From the NCBI GenBank assembly GCA_036556905.1, contig DATBIM010000130.1, positions 1 through 5,999 of the forward strand: a DNA stretch of 5,999 nucleotides, given 5' to 3'. The notes under the pieces are model-generated. The model did not search any database, was not told where the DNA came from, and worked only from the letters and a program-made list of their open reading frames with translations. Source of the DNA: 40CM-4-69-5 sp036556905 (GTDB taxonomy: Bacteria; Methylomirabilota; Methylomirabilia; Rokubacteriales; CSP1-6). Positions 1 to 4,317 of this stretch are shown here, one piece after another (position 1 is the stretch's first letter; each line of letters begins with the position of its first letter). The translations under genes and the position numbers were made by a program.

Positions 1-891
1 TTCCGGTCGCTCTTCTATGCCCCGCACAGCGTGGCGATTCGCGGCGGGCACTTCGCCGCCGAAGGGCTGGACGTGGAGCCGGTGATCGCCGATGGCCGCA
101 GCAATGTCCTGCGCGCCGTCATCGAGGGCACGGCCGAGCTCGGCCTGGGCGGGCTCATGCGCAGCCTCGACGTCGCCGACCGGGGGGGCCGGCTGATCCC
201 CCACTTCGCCGAGGTCAACAGCCGCAATGGCTTCTTCCTGCTCAGCCGCACACCCCGGCCGGACTTCACCTGGCGGGATCTCGTGGGCCGCACCGTGATC
301 TCGTTCGCCGGGGCGCCCACGCCCTGGCAGTGCATGCTCACCGTCCTGCGCCGCCACAGCGTCGATCCCCAGCGCGTCACCTTCATCCGCGACCTGCACG
401 GCGCCGACGCGGTCGCCGCCTTCCAGGGCGGGCGGGGCGAGTTCCTCGAGGCGGGGCAGCCGACCACCGAGCAGCTGGTGGCCGAGGGCGCGGCGCACCT
501 GGTGGCCTCGATGGGCGAGGCCACCGGCCCGGTGCCGTTTTCGTCGTACCTGGCCACGCCCGACCGGCTGGGGCGCCAGCCCGACCTGCTCCTGCGCTTC
601 ACCCGCGGCGTCTATCGGGCCCAGCGCTGGATCGCCCGTCACTCCGCCGCCGAAATCGCCGACCTGATCGGCCCGGACTTCACCGACATCCCGGCCGACC
701 TGCGGCTCCGGGCCGTCGAGCGCTATCTGGCGCAGGGCACGTGGGCGGCCCATCCCGTCCTCAAGCGTCCGGGATTCGAGTATCTGCAAGAAATCCTGCT
801 GGCCGGGGGATTCATCAAGCGCCGTCACCGCTACGAGGACCTGGTGGACACCGTGTACGCCCGCCAGGCGATGGAGACCCTCAAGGAGTAG
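1..891 (+). CDS. ABC transporter substrate-binding protein, NMT1/THI5-like (5' partial)
   Basis: The reading frame is open from base 1 and ends with TAG at 889-891, giving 296 visible residues; the true start lies off the left edge. The GTG at 31 is internal to the conserved region and is not a credible start. The visible N-terminus (FRSLFYAPHSVAIRGGHFAAEG, then LDVEPV) matches the opening strand and helix of NMT1/THI5/SsuA-type periplasmic binding proteins, where a 'GxFxxEGLDVE' motif is usual. The middle (GPVPFSSYLATPDRL, then a helix rich in R and A) and the C-terminal helices also fit that fold. Such proteins normally run about 310-340 residues, so probably only a short N-terminal segment, with any signal peptide, is missing. 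They deliver a small ligand to an ABC permease; the ligand cannot be read from sequence (thiamine precursors, sulfonates and aromatic acids occur in the family). No permease or ATPase gene is visible. The gene converges on the peroxidase-like gene and overlaps its end by 11 bases. Family confidence is good; substrate unknown. Confidence 0.8.
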   Translation, partial: FRSLFYAPHSVAIRGGHFAAEGLDVEPVIADGRSNVLRAVIEGTAELGLGGLMRSLDVADRGGRLIPHFAEVNSRNGFFLLSRTPRPDFTWRDLVGRTVISFAGAPTPWQCMLTVLRRHSVDPQRVTFIRDLHGADAVAAFQGGRGEFLEAGQPTTEQLVAEGAAHLVASMGEATGPVPFSSYLATPDRLGRQPDLLLRFTRGVYRAQRWIARHSAAEIADLIGPDFTDIPADLRLRAVERYLAQGTWAAHPVLKRPGFEYLQEILLAGGFIKRRHRYEDLVDTVYARQAMETLKE

Positions 892-2083
892 GCGGGACCG
901 TCCAGGATTCCTCGACCAGCCGCGCCACGTCGGTGCCGGTGAGAGCCTCGAGAAACTCCACCAGCGCAGCCCGCTCGCTCTCGGTGAGCCCCAGCGGGCG
1001 GAGCCGTGGATCGAGCCCGGGGTGCGGGTGGGCCCCGCGGTCGTAGAACAGCACCACGTCCTCGAGCGTGCGCAGCGAGCCGTCGTGCATATAGGGCGCG
1101 GTGAGCGCCACGTTGCGCAGGGTGGGTGTCCGGAATTTCCACAGGTCGGCCGGGGCCAGCGTCACCTCGTGGCGCCCCAGATCAGCCGCCTCCGGATCGC
1201 CCACGCTCTCCACGGCCTCCCGGGGGAGCTGGGCGACCACCCCGGGAGCCAGCTCGACCGGCACCGGCGTGCGCTCGCGCGGACGGACGACCGCGTTGTG
1301 GTAGCCGATGCCCGTGTCGTGGAAGGCGCCGTCCGAGAACAGCGCGTGACGGGCCCCGATCGTGTGACAGGCGACGCAGCCCGCCTTGCCGGTGAACAGG
1401 CGGAAGCCCTCGACCGCCCGGGGTCCCAGCGCGGACGACTCTCTGCCGTAGTACCAGGAGTCGAAGGACGAGCGTCCGGAGAGCAGCGTGCGCTCATAGC
1501 TGGCAATGGCCTGGCCGATGCGGTCGGGGCTGGGGCCGGCGCCGAACGCGCGCTCGAAGAGGCCGGCGTAGTCGGGCAGCGACCGGAGGCGGGCGATCAC
1601 GTGGCCGATGGAAGGGTTGCCCATCTCGCTACGCTCGACCAGGGGACCGATCACCTGGGTCTCCAGCGCGATCTCTCGCCCGTCGTGAAAGAGGCGGTCG
1701 ACGTAGGCCACGTTGAACAGGGTCGGCGCGTTGCGGCGCAGGCTGCGGCCCTCGATGCCGACCGGGCGCGCCAGCTCGTTGTTCGTGAAGCCCTGCTCGG
1801 GGATGTGGCACATCGCGCAGGACATGGTGCCGTTGCCGGACAGGCGACGGTCGAAAAAGAGCTTGCGTCCCAGCACGACCTTGGCCGGGGTCGGCGGGTT
1901 GTCGGCGGGCACGGGAACCGGTGGCAGCCCCAGGGGTGGCGCGGCCACGCGAGCGACGGCCGCGGCCAGTCGCGGGTCGGCCGCGCCGTCGCTGGCCTGC
2001 CCGCCCGCGTGGGTGGCCAGGGCGGCGATCGCCACGACCAGCGCGCCCAGCGCCAGCACCGTCGGCCGCCTCCCGGGTTTCAC
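881..2083 (-). CDS. MauG / cytochrome c peroxidase-like di-haem protein
   Basis: This 400-residue protein starts with GTG at 2083 and ends with TGA at 881-883. Residues 1 to about 26-30 form a Sec signal peptide, placing it in the periplasm. Two haem c motifs are present, CAMCH at 89-93 and CVACH at 236-240, the two-domain pattern of bacterial di-haem peroxidases and MauG. E153 (in SEMG) aligns with the catalytic glutamate of both families. The ungapped stretch PYMHDGS...LFYDRG puts Y347 where Pseudomonas cytochrome c peroxidase has its axial methionine and MauG has its axial tyrosine. The position of the inter-haem tryptophan is H133. The family reduces H2O2 or, in MauG, oxidises tryptophans in a partner protein; which applies here is inference. 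It is the last gene of the SBP56-SCO operon, starting inside the SCO stop (GTGA overlap). A GGAGGAG sequence lies 14 bases upstream of the GTG, a long spacing. Di-haem family assignment is firm; a MauG-like maturation or peroxide-handling role is likely but unproven. Confidence 0.9.
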   Translation of the reverse strand: MKPGRRPTVLALGALVVAIAALATHAGGQASDGAADPRLAAAVARVAAPPLGLPPVPVPADNPPTPAKVVLGRKLFFDRRLSGNGTMSCAMCHIPEQGFTNNELARPVGIEGRSLRRNAPTLFNVAYVDRLFHDGREIALETQVIGPLVERSEMGNPSIGHVIARLRSLPDYAGLFERAFGAGPSPDRIGQAIASYERTLLSGRSSFDSWYYGRESSALGPRAVEGFRLFTGKAGCVACHTIGARHALFSDGAFHDTGIGYHNAVVRPRERTPVPVELAPGVVAQLPREAVESVGDPEAADLGRHEVTLAPADLWKFRTPTLRNVALTAPYMHDGSLRTLEDVVLFYDRGAHPHPGLDPRLRPLGLTESERAALVEFLEALTGTDVARLVEESWTVPPTP

Positions 2084-2781
2084 GGCCGCCGACCCTGCTC
2101 CTCCAGGAGCAGCGTTCGCGCGTCGTTGGCGAGCAGGCGTGGATCGAGAAAGTCGAGACCGTACACGTTACGAATCTGGCGCCGGGCGTCGATCAGATAG
2201 ACGCGGAGCAGATGGGTAGGCGGCGCCTCCACGACCCGGGGCCCGACCGGCTGGCCATAGGCCGCCAGGATCGACGAGAGCTCCGACTCCGACCTCGGCA
2301 CCACGGCGACCCAAGGACTGGTCTGCGTCTTGCCGTTGCGGGCCGGCGGAACGAACCGTGCCAGCACCGCGGGCGTGTCGTGGGCGAGGTCGAAGCTCAG
2401 CGTCACCAGCCGGAGCCGGCGGGCCAGCGCCGGGTCGCGGGCCGCCACCTCCCGGAGCTGGTGCAGGACGGCTGTGGCCAGCGGACAGCCGTGCGCGTCG
2501 CTGCAGCGGGTGGAGATGAAGCTCAGCACGACGATGCGGTCGCCCGTCAGCTCGTGCAGGCGCCGCGGAGTTCCGGTGGCGTCCACCACCTGCCCGTCGG
2601 CGGCGGGCTTGACGGCGGGCAGCTGATAGGTCCCCGGCGCCGGAGGCTGGTAGTCGAAGCGCGGGTATCCCAGGTCGGCGGCGGTGGAGCCGGACGAGCC
2701 CCGCGGCCCGTGCGCCCACGCAGCCGGCACCAGCAGGCCGGCCACGAGGAGCGTCAGGGCCGCGGGCGTGGCGATTCGCAT
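2080..2781 (-). CDS. SCO1/SenC-family copper-chaperone-like protein
   Basis: This 233-residue protein has a signal peptide of about 23 residues with a clear AWA|H cleavage site, so the mature protein is periplasmic, free or anchored by an uncleaved segment. The fold is thioredoxin-like: IVVLSFISTRC (83-93), LVTLSFDLAHDTP (125-137), the region with the conserved histidine H190 (PPTHLLRVYLID) and a C-terminal helix. SCO proteins bind copper through two cysteines and one histidine and deliver it to cuproenzymes. Here the ligands would be C93, C99 and H190, but the cysteines are spaced CX5C (with H97 between) rather than the usual CX3C. The ATG at 2781 is chosen because it gives a signal peptide and overlaps the upstream stop as TGATG; a longer frame reaching 3189 would run antiphase through the conserved SBP56 gene. 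No strong ribosome site precedes it, which suits translational coupling. It lies between the SBP56 and MauG-like genes, so copper loading of the SBP56 protein is the natural inference. Confidence 0.85.
   Translation of the reverse strand: MRIATPAALTLLVAGLLVPAAWAHGPRGSSGSTAADLGYPRFDYQPPAPGTYQLPAVKPAADGQVVDATGTPRRLHELTGDRIVVLSFISTRCSDAHGCPLATAVLHQLREVAARDPALARRLRLVTLSFDLAHDTPAVLARFVPPARNGKTQTSPWVAVVPRSESELSSILAAYGQPVGPRVVEAPPTHLLRVYLIDARRQIRNVYGLDFLDPRLLANDARTLLLEEQGRRP
2095..2112 (-). repeat. Inverted repeat covering the ribosome site of the MauG-like gene
   Basis: Minus strand 2112-2095 reads CTGCTCCT-GG-AGGAGCAG, a perfect inverted repeat with 8-base arms; as RNA it would form a stem of 7 pairs with a four-base loop. 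It lies in the last codons of the SCO gene (encoding LLLEEQ) and contains the GGAGGAG (2104-2098) that is the only good ribosome site for the GTG start at 2083. It may hide that site unless a ribosome finishing the SCO gene opens it. The fold is seen; the regulatory role is inferred, and codon use for LLLEEQ could create it by chance. Confidence 0.4.
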
Positions 2782-4091
2782 CACTTCGTGTAGAGGCTGG
2801 CGCTGCCGAAGCGCATGATGTGAGGTCGGCCCAGCCCGAGCTTGGTGAAGTCCAGGGCGAAGCGCTCCTCCAGGGCTTTGCCGTCCCAGGTGTAGGCCTT
2901 GAAGAACTGCTCGTTGTCGGCGCCCTTCTTGTCCCAGCGGGCCAGCAGCGAACTGGTGAAGTAGAGCCGCTTGCCGTCCCAGCTCTGCGACACCATGTTG
3001 AGCTGCGAGCCGATCCGCTTGGAGTAGATCTCCCGCGGCTTGTGGGGATCGGTGACGTCGTAGGTCCGCACGGTGCCGTCCATGAAGGAGTCCACCCACA
3101 GCGTCTTGTCGTCGGCGCTGAGCGTGATGGCCACCGGCAGCGGGATCTTGGCGGGATCGCCGATGTCGGCTACCGCCTTGCCCTGCCACTCACCTTTGTC
3201 GTCCTCGTAGATGAGCCAGATCTTCGAGGTCAGCGCGGTGGTGACGAAGGCGTAGTTGCGGCTCGGCTGGGTGGCGAAGCGGATCTCCAGCGGCGAGCCG
3301 GGCACGTGCAGCACCTTCTTGGGCTTGCGAGCGTGGAAGTCCCACACCACGACCGTCTGGCCGAAGCGCTTCATGGCCTCCGGGTCCTTGAGCATCTGCC
3401 CGAAGTCCATCATGTAGTTGGACCAGCCGGTGAAGGACGAGGTCAGCATCACGTTCTTGCGGGGCAAAACGCGGACGTCGTAGCCATAGCCGTCGGCCAC
3501 CTTCTCGACCTTGGCGCCGTTGGCAGTGGTCGCCGTCGGGATCCAGTGGGTCGTCAGGTACTTGCCGTCGTTCGAGTACTCGACCAGCCCCGTCCGCCCG
3601 CCGTGGTCGCGGTCGTTGGACAGGGCGGCGATCATCATCCGTCCGGGCAGGGCGTAAAAGGTGTGCGGCCCCACCATCCCGCCGGAGACCTTGACGAAGT
3701 CGTCGATGGTCCGGTACAGGCGGGGCTTGGCCGGGTCGGTGGCGACATCGAAGATGAAGATCTTGCTGGTGTCGAGCCCACCCGTCCAGAAGTAGCGCCG
3801 GTCGTCGCTGAACCCGCCGTGATGAGCTTCGTGGCGCCCGCCCACGGACACACTGTGGATGACCTTGCCGTAGGTGGGCGATTTGCGGCGCACATCCACG
3901 GTGACGAGCTTGTCGGAGCCGTCACCCATGCCTTCCACCCCGAGCGTCCAGACGTGGACGAACTCCTCCTCGCCCGTGATCTTCTGCATGTAGGGCGACT
4001 GGCACGGCTCGTCGGCGCGGGCCACCGCGGCGGGCAGCGCTACCAGCAAGCCCGCCAGTGCGATCCACATCGCGATCTTGAATGGCCTCAT
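2781..4091 (-). CDS. SBP56-family protein, methanethiol oxidase-like (MtoX-like)
   Basis: This 436-residue protein belongs to the SBP56 (selenium-binding protein) family. Characteristic stretches are DKLVTVDVRRKSPTYGKVIH (60-79), HEAHHGGF (87-94), SKIFIFDVATDP (109-120), GPHT (141-144), PLEIRF (267-272), LSADDKTLWVDSFMDGTVRTYDV (324-346), SQSWDGKRLYFTSSL (368-382) and the C-terminal RPHIMRFG (422-429). The fold should be a seven-bladed beta-propeller. Conserved histidines H90, H91, H143 and H424 are candidate copper ligands. A signal peptide (residues 1-26, ARA|D cleavage) sends it to the periplasm, as for the known bacterial enzyme. Bacterial SBP56 was shown to be a copper-dependent methanethiol oxidase (CH3SH + O2 + H2O to HCHO, H2S and H2O2), with its gene next to SCO1/senC and mauG; that set is reproduced here. 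The start at 4091 has a perfect AGGAGG (4104-4099) 7 bases upstream; the frame extends upstream to 4358 but without signal-peptide or family character. The only cysteine is C30. Family is nearly certain; methanethiol as substrate is inferred from context. Confidence 0.93.
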   Translation of the reverse strand: MRPFKIAMWIALAGLLVALPAAVARADEPCQSPYMQKITGEEEFVHVWTLGVEGMGDGSDKLVTVDVRRKSPTYGKVIHSVSVGGRHEAHHGGFSDDRRYFWTGGLDTSKIFIFDVATDPAKPRLYRTIDDFVKVSGGMVGPHTFYALPGRMMIAALSNDRDHGGRTGLVEYSNDGKYLTTHWIPTATTANGAKVEKVADGYGYDVRVLPRKNVMLTSSFTGWSNYMMDFGQMLKDPEAMKRFGQTVVVWDFHARKPKKVLHVPGSPLEIRFATQPSRNYAFVTTALTSKIWLIYEDDKGEWQGKAVADIGDPAKIPLPVAITLSADDKTLWVDSFMDGTVRTYDVTDPHKPREIYSKRIGSQLNMVSQSWDGKRLYFTSSLLARWDKKGADNEQFFKAYTWDGKALEERFALDFTKLGLGRPHIMRFGSASLYTK

Positions 4092-4098
4092 CCTGTTG

Positions 4099-4104
4099 CC
4101 TCCT
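4099..4104 (-). promoter_or_regulatory. Ribosome binding site of the SBP56-like gene
   Basis: The minus strand reads AGGAGG from 4104 to 4099, seven bases before the ATG at 4091-4089. It is the strongest Shine-Dalgarno match seen among the operon starts and decides the start codon, discarding the longer in-frame extension to 4358. It also fits the operon logic: one strong entry site at the first gene, with the two downstream genes started by stop/start overlap. Confidence 0.85.
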
Positions 4105-4170
4105 GTTCGATCGATCGTTTCAATGGCACGCGCGGCGGCCCGCTTGCCGTCGCCCGCAAGATGATCTGAG

Positions 4171-4186
4171 TGCAGTCCGGGTGCCA
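4171..4186 (-). promoter_or_regulatory. Sigma-54 (-24/-12) promoter of the SBP56-SCO-MauG operon
   Basis: Reading the minus strand from 4186 to 4171 gives TGGCAC-CCGGA-CTGCA. The sigma-54 consensus is TGGCAC-N5-TTGCA, so only one base differs, and the invariant GG and GC doublets have exactly ten bases between them. The predicted transcription start is near 4160, leaving a leader of about 69 bases before the ATG at 4091. The divergent neighbouring gene encodes a sigma-54-activating AAA+ protein, which independently supports the call. This is a motif match, not a mapped start. Confidence 0.8.
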
Positions 4187-4193
4187 GCGATGA

Positions 4194-4220
4194 TTGACTG
4201 GAATGATGCGTAGTTATATC
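4194..4220 (+). promoter_or_regulatory. Possible sigma-70-type promoter of the regulator gene
   Basis: On the plus strand TTGACT (4194-4199) is followed after 15 bases by TATATC (4215-4220). This is the most AT-rich patch of the divergent region and points toward the regulator gene. The spacing is shorter than the 17-base optimum, so the call is weak. If real, transcription would start near 4227 and the palindrome at 4251-4267 would lie just downstream, where bound regulator could repress its own gene. Confidence 0.3.
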
Positions 4221-4250
4221 GCGTCCGGCTCGGGCAAACAACCCGACCAT

Positions 4251-4276
4251 ACTGCCGGTTCGGCAGTTTCGGCAGT
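4251..4276. promoter_or_regulatory. Palindromic activator site (candidate UAS) with extra half-site
   Basis: Positions 4251-4267 form a perfect 17-base palindrome, ACTGCCG-GTT-CGGCAGT (7-base arms, 3-base centre). The right arm is then repeated: TTCGGCAGT occurs at 4259-4267 and again immediately at 4268-4276, a 9-base tandem duplication. The palindrome centre (4259) is about 99 bases upstream of the predicted start at 4160, a normal distance for an enhancer site of a sigma-54 activator. The Fis-type domain of the adjacent regulator binds as a dimer, which suits a dyad. Binding by that regulator is inferred. Confidence 0.6.
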
Positions 4277-4317
4277 TTTCCAGCGGGCCACACGGCTTCG
4301 GGATAGGATGACGCGTC

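Noticed and set aside
1022..2200. A 392-residue plus-strand open frame opposite the di-haem protein gene.
   Set aside because: Its composition is typical of an antisense shadow, and the minus strand carries two CXXCH motifs and a signal peptide.
2080..3189. A longer SCO reading frame starting at 3189 (369 residues).
   Set aside because: The first 136 residues are Gln/Arg/Gly-rich with no domain character and lie wholly inside the conserved SBP56 gene in another frame. The ATG at 2781 gives a clean signal peptide and a TGATG overlap.
4108..4117. The palindrome CGATCGATCG just upstream of the SBP56 ribosome site.
   Set aside because: It is a short GATC-type repeat that is easily produced by chance; it lies downstream of the predicted transcription start and close to the ribosome site, with no second copy in the control region.
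4124..4147. A TGGCAC ... CTTGC pair on the plus strand resembling a sigma-54 promoter.
   Set aside because: There are 19 bases between the GG and GC doublets instead of 10, so sigma-54 could not contact both.
4143..4160. A CTTGC ... GCAAG inverted repeat at the predicted transcript start.
   Set aside because: A 5-base stem with an 8-base loop and no U-tract is too weak to call a terminator or leader element.
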